NCBI RefSeq assembly: GCF_029167105.1
Contig: NZ_JARFML010000021.1
Span: forward strand, 1-64,000
Direction of reading: 5' to 3'
Length of the DNA: 64,000 nucleotides
DNA from: Bradyrhizobium yuanmingense
GTDB taxonomy: Bacteria > Pseudomonadota > Alphaproteobacteria > Rhizobiales > Xanthobacteraceae
The notes beneath the pieces are model-generated. The model had not been told where the DNA came from and did not search any database. It saw only the letters and a program-made list of their open reading frames with translations. Shown piece by piece: positions 1 to 9,652 of this stretch (position 1 is the first letter of the stretch; each line of letters starts with the position of its first letter). The position numbers and the translations under genes are program-made.

Positions 1-38
1 GGGTGACGGGGTGAGTGGCGGGGCACCGCTCGCCCCTC

Positions 39-125
39 GTCATTGCGAGGAGCCCTTGCGACGAAGCAATCCAGGCTGCCTCCGCGGAGGGATTTCTGGA
101 TTGCTTCGCTTCGCTCGCAATGACG
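39..125. repeat. Palindromic intergenic repeat, family A
   Basis: The sequence starts with GTCATTGCGAGGAGC and ends with its near-complement TCGCTCGCAATGAC. Inside are a second pair of complementary arms, GCAATCCAG and CTGGATTGC, around a GC-rich centre, so the element can fold into one long hairpin. Two further copies lie at 21857-21934 and 44540-44619. It is a REP-like element of the sort common between genes in Bradyrhizobium. The remaining bases up to 318 show no gene I can support. Confidence 0.85.
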
Positions 126-318
126 GTGGAGGCAGACGCGCGCCACATCGCCATTCCCCTTGTGGGGAGAGGGGACACACCCCGCTACCGGCGCTTTCCG
201 CATTCGCTGACACTTTTCGTTAAAATTCTCGGGCGCGGCTTAGGGGGATCGCATCAACTCTTTTCCGTGATTGGGACAGATCACCGCCGCGACCTGCGGA
301 CTTGGAGGAGACGTGCCA

Positions 319-564
319 ATGCATCCGCGCAAGTTTGTCCGTGTGAAGCCCGCAGGCCTGGTGTCACGCCAGGCCAAGATCATCACCGACCCGCGCGCGC
401 CGGTGATCCCGTGCACGCTGATCGACTATTCGCCCGGCGGGGCCTGCGTCGATCTCGGCGGCCAGGTGAAGATCCCCGATCGCTTCGAACTGCTGCACGT
501 CAACACCAGGAAGCGCTGCCGCATCGCCTGGAAGCGCGGCACGCGCGTGGGCGTGGTGTTTTGA
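319..564 (+). CDS. Small PilZ-domain protein
   Basis: This is an 81-residue protein that is essentially one PilZ domain. PilZ domains bind c-di-GMP and pass the signal to motility, polysaccharide or other output systems. The N-terminal part has RKFVRVKPAG (RxxxR-like), and the middle has the hallmark IDYSPGGACVDL (D/NxSxxG). The C-terminal part has the usual RIAWKRGTRVGVVF strand pair. The ATG at 319 follows a GGAGG at about 304-308; an upstream in-frame start at 271 has no comparable ribosome site. Very small stand-alone PilZ proteins are common in Bradyrhizobium. Two c-di-GMP turnover proteins occur much further along the window, but nothing links them directly. Confidence 0.85.
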   Translation: MHPRKFVRVKPAGLVSRQAKIITDPRAPVIPCTLIDYSPGGACVDLGGQVKIPDRFELLHVNTRKRCRIAWKRGTRVGVVF

Positions 565-606
565 GGGATCGTTCCTGACTTCCTATGCAGCGGCATCGGC
601 ACTGCG

Positions 607-781
607 CTCCCTCCCCCGCGAGCGGGGGAGGGTTGGGGAGAGGGTGTCTCCGCGTTGGGGTTGTTGAGAATTTGCCGAGTATGTCCCTGCGCGGGAGAGC
701 TCTCCTCTGGGGACACCCGCGACGGCCCCGCCGCGGAGAGAGCCCTCTCCCCAACCCTCTCCCGCAAGCGGGAGAGGGAGC
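607..781. repeat. Inverted repeat pair, family C, filling the 565-932 gap
   Basis: The left arm (CTCCCCCGCGAGCGGGGGAG, then GGTTGGGGAGAGGG) is mirrored by the right arm (CCCTCTCCCCAACCCTCTCC, then CGCAAGCGGGAGAGGG), and each arm is itself a small hairpin. The remaining bases of this 368-base gap show no convincing gene. Related copies occur at 30236-30285, 32267-32431 and 59290-59452. Confidence 0.8.
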
Positions 782-932
782 GGAGTCCCGACGCCGAAGC
801 ATCGTTTGCACCATCTGAACAGCCCCACCCCCGCGCTGCAAAACCGCCAGCGTCTTCGCGCATGACTGACGTGGCGGGGTCGGCTAGATTGCGTCCCCTA
901 CAACAAGACCGAATTGTCCGGGGAGGACAGGC

Positions 933-2087
933 GTGCACCAGGGACGTGTCGTTTTCGGCGCGATCGAGGAGGTCGTGTTCGGCCATCCTGCGGCGGAAGC
1001 CATCGTCGCCCAGATGGACCGGCTGGGAACAAGCCGCGCCTTCCTGATGGTGTCGGGGACGCTGAACCGGCAGACCGACGAGATCACAAAAATCAGGGAG
1101 GCGCTCGGCTCGCGCTGCGCCGGCCTGTTCGACGCCATGCCGGCGCATACGCCGCGCGAGGCGGTGATCGCGGCAACGCAGGCGGCGCGGGCGGCGGAGG
1201 CCGACCTGATCGTCACCATCGGCGGCGGCTCCATCACCGACGGCGCCAAGGCGGTGCAGCTCTGCCTTGCCAACGACATCGACGATATCGAGGGCATCGA
1301 TCGCATCCGCGTGCACAAGGGCGTCGCGCCCGAGATGAACGCCCCTCACGTGCGGCAGGTCAGCGTGCCGACCACGATCGCCGGCGGCGAATTCAGTTCG
1401 ATCGCCGGTGTCACCGACCGCGCGAGCCACGTGAAGCAGATGCTGCGGCATCCGCTCGCCGTGCCGCGCGCGACCATCCTCGATCCTGCCATCACCGTGC
1501 ACACGCCGGAATGGCTGTTCCTGTCGACCGGCATCCGCGCAATCGACCATTGCGTCGAGGCGATCTGCTCGCGCGAGACGCATCCTTATGCCGATGCGCA
1601 AGCGGTGAAGGGCCTCGCCATGCTCGCCGACGCGCTGCCGCGGGTGAAGGCCGACCCTTCAGATCTCGATGCGCGGATGGACGCGCAGATCGGCACCTGG
1701 CTGTCGATGGGCGCGCTCGCCGCCGGCGTGCCGATGGGCGCGAGCCACGGCATCGGCTATGTGCTGGGCGGGGCCTTCGACGTGCCGCATGGCTACACCT
1801 CCTGCGTCATGCTGCCGGCGGTGATGCGCTGGAACGCGCGCGACAATGCCGAGCGGCAGATCATCGTCGCGGCGGCCATGGGCTATCCCGGCCGTGACGC
1901 CGCCGACGTGCTCGATGCCTTCATCCGCTCGCTCGGCATGCCGCACAGCCTTGGCGATGTGCGCATCTCCCCGGAGCATTTCGATGCGATCGCACAAGCC
2001 GCGATGCGCACGAACTGGATTCCACGCAACCCGCGCAGGATCGAGGGCCCCGCCGATGTGCGCGAGATCCTGCTGCTCGCCGCCTGA
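933..2087 (+). CDS. Iron-containing alcohol dehydrogenase / maleylacetate reductase family protein
   Basis: This 384-residue protein is full length for the iron-type alcohol dehydrogenase fold. The N-terminal Rossmann half carries VTIGGGSITDGAK, the dinucleotide-binding GGGS segment. The C-terminal helical half carries the histidine set seen in the family: AIDHCVEAI, GASHGIGYVLGG and VPHGYTS. The start is a GTG with GGAGG 6-10 bases upstream. The pattern fits the maleylacetate reductase branch (NADH reduction of maleylacetate to 3-oxoadipate in chloroaromatic or resorcinol breakdown) as well as short-chain alcohol dehydrogenases. No aromatic ring-cleavage gene lies nearby, so the substrate is open. 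It stands alone, followed by a repeat-filled 436-base gap. Confidence 0.75.
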   Translation: MHQGRVVFGAIEEVVFGHPAAEAIVAQMDRLGTSRAFLMVSGTLNRQTDEITKIREALGSRCAGLFDAMPAHTPREAVIAATQAARAAEADLIVTIGGGSITDGAKAVQLCLANDIDDIEGIDRIRVHKGVAPEMNAPHVRQVSVPTTIAGGEFSSIAGVTDRASHVKQMLRHPLAVPRATILDPAITVHTPEWLFLSTGIRAIDHCVEAICSRETHPYADAQAVKGLAMLADALPRVKADPSDLDARMDAQIGTWLSMGALAAGVPMGASHGIGYVLGGAFDVPHGYTSCVMLPAVMRWNARDNAERQIIVAAAMGYPGRDAADVLDAFIRSLGMPHSLGDVRISPEHFDAIAQAAMRTNWIPRNPRRIEGPADVREILLLAA

Positions 2088-2183
2088 TGGCTGCTGCGGG
2101 ACCGGTACTGCGGGAACAAGGCGTCGCGAATCGTGTGAGGGTTGTACCGGATAGCGCGCACCGCAAGCGCCACAAGATCTGCT

Positions 2184-2342
2184 GTCGTCCCGGGGCGCGA
2201 CGAAGTCGCGAGCCCGGGACCCATAACCCCAGGAAGGAGTTGCGGCATGGGCTGGCAACTCCGAGTCTTCGCCAAACATCTTCCTGGGGTTATGGATCCC
2301 GGATCTGCGCGCGCTGAGGGCGCGCTTGTCCGGGATGACGAC
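2184..2342. repeat. Large inverted repeat, family B
   Basis: The element opens with TCGTCCCGGGGCGCGACGAA and closes with GCGCTTGTCCGGGATGACGA. Two CATAACCCCAGGAAG / TTCCTGGGGTTATGG arms face each other inside. A sister copy is at 41213-41364. It fills the middle of the 2088-2523 gap; the remainder before the binding-protein gene has no supported gene and presumably holds the promoter of the transporter operon. Confidence 0.8.
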
Positions 2343-2523
2343 CGGGTTTCAAAGCACCACCTCTTCGCACCTGCACTCTCACATCGTGAGAGAAGCGCCT
2401 CTCGATATTCCGTCATCCGAATTGTCGAGGGCGCGGCAAGCCTTGCGGGTTGCCTCGCTGCACGCGCCTCGCTATCGTCTGGACAAACAGGCCGCAAAAG
2501 GCCGAGGTCCAGGGAGGATGAGC

Positions 2524-4122
2524 ATGCGGAGCGTGTGGGCGCTCGCCGCAATGGCGGCGTTATCTGTGCTGACGGCCTCAACTGCCACGCTCGCCGGCGA
2601 GCCCAAACAGGGCGGGACCTTGCGGATGTATCACCGCGACAGTCCGGCCAATGCCTCGATCCTCGAGGGCGCGACCTATTCGATCAACATTCCCTTCATG
2701 GGGGTGTTCAACAACCTCCTCATCTACGATCAGCACATCGCGCAGAACAGCCCCGATACGCTGCGGCCGGACCTCGCCGAAAGCTGGTCCTGGAGCAGCG
2801 ACAACAAGAAGCTGACGTTCAAGCTGCGCCAGGGCGTGAAATGGCACGACGGCAAGCCGTTCACCTCGGCCGACGTCAAATGCAGCTTCGATCTGTTGAT
2901 GGGCAAGTCGCAGCAGAAGCTGCGGCAGAATCCGCGCAAGGCCTGGTACAGCGAGGTCAACGAGATCACGACCAACGGCGAATTCGAGGTCACCTTCGAC
3001 CTGAAGCGGCCGCAGCCCTCGCTGCTGGCGATGCTCGCCTCCGGCTACACGCCGGTCTATCCCTGTCATGTCTCGCCGGCGGACATGCGCACCCATCCGA
3101 TCGGGACCGGGCCGTTCAAGTTCGTCGAGTTCAAGGCCAATGAATCGATCAAGCTGACGCGCAATCCGGACTATTGGAAGAAGGGCCTGCCCTATCTCGA
3201 CGGCATCGAATACACCATCATCACCAACCGCTCGACCGCGATCCTGGCCTTCGTCGCCGGCAAGTTCGACATGACCTTTCCGACGCACATCACGATCCCG
3301 CTTCTGAAGGACATCAAGTCGCAGGCGCCGAACGCGACCTGCGTCGTCGAGCCGACCAACGTCTCGACCAACATCATCGTCAATTCGACCTCGGCGCCGT
3401 TCGACAACATCGACATCCGCCGGGCGATGGCGCTCGCGCTCGACCGCAAGGCGTTCGTCGACATCCTGTTCGAAGGCCAGGGCGACATCGGCGGCACCAT
3501 GCTGCCGCCGCCGCAGGGCCTCTGGGGCATGCCCAAGGACAGGCTGGAGACCATTCCGGGCTATGGCCGCGACATCAACGCCAACCGCGAGGAAGCCAGG
3601 AAGCTGATGCAGAAGGCGGGCTATGGTCCGGACAAGCGCCTCGCCGTGAAGGTTTCGACGCGCAACATCGCCGAATATCGCGACCCCGCCGTGATCCTGA
3701 TCGACCAGCTCAAGAGCATCTATATCGACGGCGAGCTCGACGTCGTGGAAACCGCGAACTGGTTCCCGAAGGTCGCGCGCAAGGATTACATGCTCGGCCT
3801 CAACCTGACCGGCAATGCCGTCGACGATCCCGACCAGTCGTTCTACGAGAACTATGCCTGCGGCTCGGAGCGGAACTACACCAACTATTGCAACAAGGAG
3901 ATCGAGAAGCTGTTCGACGTGCAGTCGCAGGAGACCGATATCGCAAAGCGCCGACCGCTGGTGTGGGACATCGACAAGAAGCTGCAGGAGGACGTCGCCC
4001 GCCCGATCATCTTCCATGCCCGGGCCGGCACCTGCTGGCACCCCCACGTCAAGGGCGTCACCATCATGTCGAACAGCTCCTACAACGGCTTCCGCTACGA
4101 GGACGTGTGGCTCGACAAGTGA
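2524..4122 (+). CDS. ABC transporter substrate-binding protein, peptide/nickel family (SBP_bac_5)
   Basis: This 532-residue periplasmic solute-binding protein opens the operon. The N-terminus MRSVWALAAMAALSVL...ATLAG is a signal peptide. The SBP_bac_5 fold is recognisable from the LAESWSWSSDNKKLTFKLRQ segment, the GVKWHDGKPFTSADVK motif and the IDIRRAMALALDRK segment. The ATG at 2524 lies 6 bases after AGGGAGG; another ATG at 2518 abuts the ribosome site and is less likely. Four genes for two permeases and two ATPases follow on the same strand. Family members bind oligopeptides, dipeptides, opines or nickel; the ligand cannot be read from sequence. Confidence 0.88.
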   Translation: MRSVWALAAMAALSVLTASTATLAGEPKQGGTLRMYHRDSPANASILEGATYSINIPFMGVFNNLLIYDQHIAQNSPDTLRPDLAESWSWSSDNKKLTFKLRQGVKWHDGKPFTSADVKCSFDLLMGKSQQKLRQNPRKAWYSEVNEITTNGEFEVTFDLKRPQPSLLAMLASGYTPVYPCHVSPADMRTHPIGTGPFKFVEFKANESIKLTRNPDYWKKGLPYLDGIEYTIITNRSTAILAFVAGKFDMTFPTHITIPLLKDIKSQAPNATCVVEPTNVSTNIIVNSTSAPFDNIDIRRAMALALDRKAFVDILFEGQGDIGGTMLPPPQGLWGMPKDRLETIPGYGRDINANREEARKLMQKAGYGPDKRLAVKVSTRNIAEYRDPAVILIDQLKSIYIDGELDVVETANWFPKVARKDYMLGLNLTGNAVDDPDQSFYENYACGSERNYTNYCNKEIEKLFDVQSQETDIAKRRPLVWDIDKKLQEDVARPIIFHARAGTCWHPHVKGVTIMSNSSYNGFRYEDVWLDK

Positions 4123-4155
4123 CGCGACGCTGACGGCTAGCGCGGAGGGCGATGC

Positions 4156-5103
4156 ATGTTTGCCTATCTGGTGCGGCGCCTGTTCCTGATGCTCGTGACC
4201 CTGTTCGGGATCTCGGTCGTCATCTTCTTCCTGCTGCGCATCGTGCCGGGCAACATCGTCGACATCCTGTTCGCCGCCGCCGGCTATGTCGATGCCGCCG
4301 ACAAGGCAAATCTGGAGAAAGAGCTCGGCATCGACCGTCCCTTGATCGTGCAATATTGGCACTGGATCAGCGGCTTCCTGCGCGGCGATTTCGGCTTCTC
4401 CTACGTCTCGGAGAAGCCGGCGCTGCAGGAGATCCTGCCGCGAATTCCAATCACGGCAAAGCTTGCCGGCCTCGCGCTGCTGTTCTCGGCATCGATCGGC
4501 ATTCCGCTCGGTGTCATCAGCGCGGTGAAGCAGGGCACGAAGCTCGACTACGCGCTTCGCGTCGTCAGCCTCAGCGGCCTGTCGCTGCCCTCGTTCTGGC
4601 TCGGCCTTCTGATCCTCACAGCGTCCGTGGCGATGTTCGGGCAGATGCCGATCTTCAATCCGAATCCGAAGACCTGGCTCGAGGCGTTCGCGACCTACGC
4701 CGTGCCGGCCGCTGCCGTCGGCTTCCGCAGCGCGGCACTGACCATGCGCATCACGCGCTCCTCGATGCTGGAGGTGCTGCGGCAGGATTACATCCGCACC
4801 GCGCGCGCCAAGGGCGCCTCCGAAGCGGCGGTGAACTATCAGCACGCGCTGAAGAACGCGATTCTGCCCGTGATCACCGTGATCGGCATCGAGGCGGCGT
4901 TCCTGATCGGCGGCCTGATCGTCACCGAGACCGTGTTCAACATTCCCGGCGTTGCCCGCTTCCTGGTCGAGGCGATCCGCTGGCGGGACTATCCGATCGT
5001 GCAGAACCTCGTGATGTTCATCGCGGTCGTGGTGGTGTTCGCCAATTTCACCGTCGACATGCTCTACGCGGTGTTCGACCCGCGGATCAGGTACACGGAT
5101 TAG
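4156..5103 (+). CDS. ABC transporter permease, DppB/OppB type
   Basis: This 315-residue inner-membrane permease begins MFAYLVRRLFLMLVTLFGIS, typical of DppB-type subunits (first transmembrane helix followed by a periplasmic loop). The EAA cytoplasmic loop that docks on the ATPases is visible at YIRTARAKGASEAAVNYQHA. The C-terminus ends with the conserved YAVFDPRIRY. The ATG at 4156 follows GGAGGG by 6 bases and lies 33 bases after the binding-protein stop. An overlapping ATG at 4152 is in the wrong frame. Confidence 0.9.
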   Translation: MFAYLVRRLFLMLVTLFGISVVIFFLLRIVPGNIVDILFAAAGYVDAADKANLEKELGIDRPLIVQYWHWISGFLRGDFGFSYVSEKPALQEILPRIPITAKLAGLALLFSASIGIPLGVISAVKQGTKLDYALRVVSLSGLSLPSFWLGLLILTASVAMFGQMPIFNPNPKTWLEAFATYAVPAAAVGFRSAALTMRITRSSMLEVLRQDYIRTARAKGASEAAVNYQHALKNAILPVITVIGIEAAFLIGGLIVTETVFNIPGVARFLVEAIRWRDYPIVQNLVMFIAVVVVFANFTVDMLYAVFDPRIRYTD

Positions 5104-5112
5104 GAGATCAGC

Positions 5113-6006
5113 TTGGCCGCGATCGACTTCGACGTTGAACTGAGGCGGGCCGGGGCGCATGCGACCGTGGGCTGGCGGCGCGTGCTGTTCATGGCGCAGC
5201 GGCACGTGCTGGGCGCGGCCGGGCTCGTCATCATGACATTGTTCGTGCTGACGGCGATCTTCGCCGATTTCATCGCGCGTTACGATCCGCTGACGGTCGA
5301 TTCCGCCCGCGCGCTGGCGCGCCCGAGCCTGGCGCACTGGATGGGCACTGATTCCTTCGGCCGCGACGTGTTCAGCCGCATCATCCACGGGGCGCGGATC
5401 TCGCTCGCGGTCGGCATCGGCTCGACCGTGCTCGGCGGCACCATCGGGGTGATCGTCGGCCTCACCTCCGGCTATCTCTCGGGCTGGGTCGATCTGGTGT
5501 TCCAGCGCGTCTCCGACGTGCTGCAGGCGCTGCCGCTCTTGGTGCTGGCGCTGGTGATGACGGCCGCGCTCGGGCCGTCGCTGCCGAACGTGATCATCGC
5601 CATCGCCATTCCGCTGATCCCGACGGTCGCGCGTGTCATCCGTGCCAACACGCTGGCGCTGCGCGAGCAGCCGTTCGTGGAGGCCGCCAAATCGATCGGC
5701 ATGAGCGAGATGCGGATTGCGCTCCGCCACGTGCTGCCGAACACGCTGGCGCCGCTGATCGTGCTGGCGACGGCGCAGCTCGGCTCGACAATCCTGACCG
5801 AAGCCTCGCTGTCCTTCCTCGGCCTCGGCATTCCCGAGCCCTATCCGTCGTGGGGGCGCATGCTGTCCGAATCCGCCGCCGAATATGTCCGCACCGCGCC
5901 GTGGCTGGTGATCTTCCCGGGCGTCGCGATCAGCCTCGCCGTGTTCGGCGCCAATCTGTTTGGCGACGCCCTCCGTGACATCCTGGATCCGAGGCAGCGC
6001 GGCTGA
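5113..6006 (+). CDS. ABC transporter permease, DppC/OppC type
   Basis: This 297-residue protein is the second permease of the importer. It has the OppC_N helix near residues 30-60, the HWMGTDSFGRDVFSRIIHGA signature, and the EAA loop FVEAAKSIGMSEMRIALRHV. The start is TTG, chosen because AGGAG lies 6 bases upstream. The stop overlaps the ATG of the next gene (TGATGG), so the two are translationally coupled. With the DppB-type subunit it forms the heterodimeric membrane channel. Confidence 0.9.
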   Translation: MAAIDFDVELRRAGAHATVGWRRVLFMAQRHVLGAAGLVIMTLFVLTAIFADFIARYDPLTVDSARALARPSLAHWMGTDSFGRDVFSRIIHGARISLAVGIGSTVLGGTIGVIVGLTSGYLSGWVDLVFQRVSDVLQALPLLVLALVMTAALGPSLPNVIIAIAIPLIPTVARVIRANTLALREQPFVEAAKSIGMSEMRIALRHVLPNTLAPLIVLATAQLGSTILTEASLSFLGLGIPEPYPSWGRMLSESAAEYVRTAPWLVIFPGVAISLAVFGANLFGDALRDILDPRQRG

Positions 6007-7009
6007 TGGCGGACAAGACCGATCTCGTGCTCGACGTGAAGAACCTGAAGACGGTGTTCTTCACCAATTCCGGCCTGTTCAGGGCTGTCGACGATCTCTC
6101 CTTCAGCGTGAGGCGCGGCGAGACGCTGGCGATCGTCGGCGAATCCGGCTGCGGCAAGAGCGTGACCGCGCTGTCGGTGATGCGGCTCGTGCCCGATCCG
6201 CCCGGCCGCATCGTCGGCGGCTCCGTCTCGCTGGAAGGCACCGACCTGCTGGCGCTGGATGAATCGGAGATGCGCGCGGTCCGGGGCAATCGCATCTCCA
6301 TGATCTTCCAGGAGCCGATGACCTCGCTCAATCCGGTGATGCGGATCGGCGACCAGATCGTCGAGGCCGTGCGGCTGCACCGGAACATCTCGTCGAAACA
6401 GGCGCAAGATATCGCCGTCGAGATGCTGCGGCTGGTGCGCATTCCCGAGCCGGCGCGGCGGGCGCGCGAGTATCCGCACCAGCTCTCCGGCGGCATGCGT
6501 CAGCGCGCAATGATCGCGATGGCGCTGGCGTGCCGGCCGGCGCTCCTGATCGCGGATGAGCCGACCACCGCGCTCGACGTCACCATCCAGGCGCAGATCC
6601 TCGCGCTGATCCTCGACCTGCAGAAGGAGCTCGGCACCGGGCTGGTGCTGATCACCCACGATCTCGGCGTCGTCGCGCAGACCGCGCAACGCGTGATCGT
6701 GATGTATGCGGGGCGAAAGGTCGAGGAGGCCAGCGTCGAGGCGCTGTTCGCCGCACCGAAGCATCCCTATACGCGCGGGCTGATGGCCTCGATCCCGGCC
6801 GTTCCGGCCTCCGGCGTCGCCGCGCCGGCGCGGCTGAACGAAATCCCAGGCACGGTGCCGTCGCTGGTGCGGCTGCCAAAAGGCTGCGCCTTCGCACCGC
6901 GGTGCAAGCTCGCTATCAAGCGCTGCGAGGCCGAATATCCGCCGCTGGCGGATTGGGGCGGCGGCCATCTCGCCGCGTGCTGGCGCGCGGAAGAAGTCGC
7001 GGAGGTGGC

Positions 7010-7013
<4 letters not shown>
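6006..7013 (+). CDS. ABC transporter ATP-binding protein, DppD/OppD type
   Basis: This 335-residue ATPase has Walker A GESGCGKS, the Q-loop in MIFQEPMTSLNP, the signature LSGGMRQRAMIA, Walker B ALLIADEPTTALD and the H-loop LITHDLGVV. The C-terminal extension GCAFAPRCKLAIKRC is the oligopeptide/nickel-type domain with conserved cysteines. It overlaps its neighbours on both sides, so the four transporter genes after the binding protein form one tight operon. Confidence 0.92.
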
Positions 7014-7996
<983 letters not shown>

Positions 7997-8051
7997 GACG
8001 TGTCCTCGCAGGGTCCGCAACGCGCCTCTCGACATTCCAGAACCCTACGGC

Positions 8052-8462
8052 TCAGTCGTTCACGCTAATATCCGTAAAGAGGAACCCGGCCGGCGTCTTG
8101 GTAAAGACGAAGATGAGGTCGCCGCAGAAGACGAAGTAAGAGTCATTCTTGTAGTCATCGCGATCGTAGATAGCCTTGCCGCGCTGGATACACGCGCGAT
8201 TTTTCGCAGTGAACGAGCTCGCATAGGTCTTGGCGCGAAATTGCGCAGCGTCGCGAATTGCGCTGTCGTTCATGAACGGCAATCGTGTCATACCGGCGAC
8301 GGCGGCGGAATCGTTTGCTCTCAGCGCCGCGCGAAACTTCTCGATGAAGCCATCAAACTCCTTCTGCAGGGCAGGAGAAGCGACGGCGCTCTTCGCCGCG
8401 GCGGCGGCTGGAGCAAGAGTCACGAGGCCGGTTGCAAGCATAATTCTCAGCAAAGATTTCAC
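8052..8462 (-). CDS. Small secreted protein of unknown function
   Basis: I do not recognise the family. The 136-residue protein starts with a clear signal peptide (KSLLRIMLATGLVTLAPAAAAA), so it is probably periplasmic. The mature part, about 110 residues, is a single small alpha+beta-looking domain with two cysteines (RACIQRG and FVFCGDL) that could form a disulfide. The pattern (a helix rich in charged residues, then FMNDSAIRDAAQF, then alternating beta strands) resembles small periplasmic NTF2/SnoaL-like proteins, but this is only a guess. The start is GTG with GGAG about 8 bases upstream. It converges with the ABC operon. Confidence 0.7.
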   Translation of the reverse strand: MKSLLRIMLATGLVTLAPAAAAAKSAVASPALQKEFDGFIEKFRAALRANDSAAVAGMTRLPFMNDSAIRDAAQFRAKTYASSFTAKNRACIQRGKAIYDRDDYKNDSYFVFCGDLIFVFTKTPAGFLFTDISVND

Positions 8463-8614
8463 GGGTCGGCTCCGTCCATCTACCAGTCAAAGGTCTCCCG
8501 AATCCCTGGTGTTCTGTCGCCTCAAGGACTTTCTGGTTCAACGGCGCAGCGTTGACTCCGGCGGCTCTCCGCCGGTGTTGGGGCTTAAGCGGACATCAGT
8601 CGGCGGCCCGCCGC

Positions 8615-9418
8615 TCAATGAGGACACGGCCTATATCCCAGCGCCCGGATCACCGGCCAGGCCGCGAGCGCGGCGGCGAGATGCTTGAGCGTGTGGCCCG
8701 AGACCATGTGCCCGGTCGCTTCGAACACGGTCACGTCGCCGAGTTCGAACAGCTTGGCCAGCACATAGAAGACGATCACGCCGCCGAGCGGCACGCCAAG
8801 CGCGCCGGGCCGTGGACGTGTGAACGCGAGGCCCATCGCAAGCGCCATGCCGCCGAACTGCACGACCACCCAGGGCGTGAGATTCTCGCGTGCCACCCAG
8901 GCAGCGAGCAGGCCCGCGATCATCGTCAGCACCAGCACCGCTTCGCCTGCGCGCGTGCTGATGCGCTCGCTGGCCGCGATGCCCAGAAATCCTGCGAATG
9001 CGACCGCCATGCCGAGACGATCGGCGACGAGCCGTTGCGGCGCGTCGGGATCGAGATGATAGAAGCCCGAGCCGAGGCAAGTGAGGATCAGCCCGACGAA
9101 GAACCAGCTCGCACCCACCGGCGCATCTTGGCGAGCACGCAGCCGCTCCGAGCCCCAGACGCCCATTGCGAGAAAGGCGAGATTGCTCAGCACATCGCCC
9201 GCGTTGGGCACACCGAGCCAGGTGCGGTCGTCGATGAAATGCGGGATGTGCCAGGCGGCGGCGGGTAATCCGGGCGCGAAGAGCGCAGCCAGGATCAGGA
9301 TGAAGAATGCACCAGCCAGGTATTTTTCGCGGGCTTGCAGCGTGCCAAGCGCCAAATGGCGAGACACTGAAGGCAGCCCGGCAGTGGCCGCTTGGGCGGG
9401 ATCATCGGCGTGCAACAT
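8615..9418 (-). CDS. Ceramidase-like (CREST superfamily) integral membrane protein
   Basis: This 267-residue protein has about seven predicted membrane helices. It carries the polar residues expected of CREST-family membrane hydrolases (alkaline ceramidase, PAQR): GSGFYHLDPD (Ser and His) after the third helix, ADRLGMAVAF (Asp), and SGHTLKHLAAALA (two His) near the C-terminus. That set usually forms a metal-dependent amide hydrolase in the membrane, but the substrate in bacteria is not established. I chose the ATG at 9418, which has CCGGAG upstream. A longer frame to 9481 would put the first residues inside two operator-like palindromes. It is monocistronic. Confidence 0.7.
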   Translation of the reverse strand: MLHADDPAQAATAGLPSVSRHLALGTLQAREKYLAGAFFILILAALFAPGLPAAAWHIPHFIDDRTWLGVPNAGDVLSNLAFLAMGVWGSERLRARQDAPVGASWFFVGLILTCLGSGFYHLDPDAPQRLVADRLGMAVAFAGFLGIAASERISTRAGEAVLVLTMIAGLLAAWVARENLTPWVVVQFGGMALAMGLAFTRPRPGALGVPLGGVIVFYVLAKLFELGDVTVFEATGHMVSGHTLKHLAAALAAWPVIRALGYRPCPH

Positions 9419-9433
9419 GCGAGGCTCCGGAGC

Positions 9434-9482
9434 AATTGAACAAAGTTCATTATTGGTAGCTCTGGATTGAACAATGTTCAAT
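9434..9482 (-). promoter_or_regulatory. Two matching operator-like palindromes upstream of the ceramidase-like gene
   Basis: ATTGAAC-AAT-GTTCAAT at 9466-9482 is a perfect palindrome (7-base arms, 3-base centre). TGAAC-AAA-GTTCA at 9437-9449 repeats the core. The centres are 31 bases apart, about three helical turns, so two dimers could bind the same face of DNA. Both sit just upstream of the chosen start of the minus-strand gene, where its promoter should lie. The pattern fits a dimeric repressor of the TetR type, but no regulator gene is adjacent. Confidence 0.6.
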
Positions 9483-9550
9483 AGACGTTATGCGCAAGCT
9501 TTAGGGAGCGCAGACCTCATTGAAATCGTTAGCATTTCCGGGGATTCCGT

Positions 9551-9640
9551 TGGGTGGGCAAAGCGAAGCGTGCCCACCTCCCGCTTGCGATGGACATTCG
9601 GGGGCACGGCGCTTGGCGCCTTTGCCCGCCCTACGAGATC
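9551..9640. repeat. Palindromic repeat related to family D
   Basis: GGTGGGCA at 9553-9560 pairs with TGCCCACC at 9571-9578 around AAGCGAAGCG, and a second GC-rich arm ends in GCCCGCCCTACGAG. It resembles the GTAGGGTGGG elements at 14329 and 56987 and lies between the carboxylase stop and the ceramidase-like promoter region. Confidence 0.6.
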
Positions 9641-9652
9641 ACGTTTGTGGCG

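Noticed and set aside
607..781. A possible CRISPR-like repeat group
   Set aside because: The repeated units are inverted, not direct with equal spacers; they are REP-like hairpins.
2578..5730. A 1050-residue open frame on the minus strand
   Set aside because: It is antisense to the binding-protein and permease genes, which have clear family motifs; the minus-strand translation is rich in Arg, His, Asp and Gly without domains, a usual shadow of GC-rich coding DNA.
9434..9482. LexA boxes
   Set aside because: The alphaproteobacterial LexA site is a direct repeat GTTC-N7-GTTC (or GAAC-N7-GAAC); here the halves are inverted with a 3-base centre.
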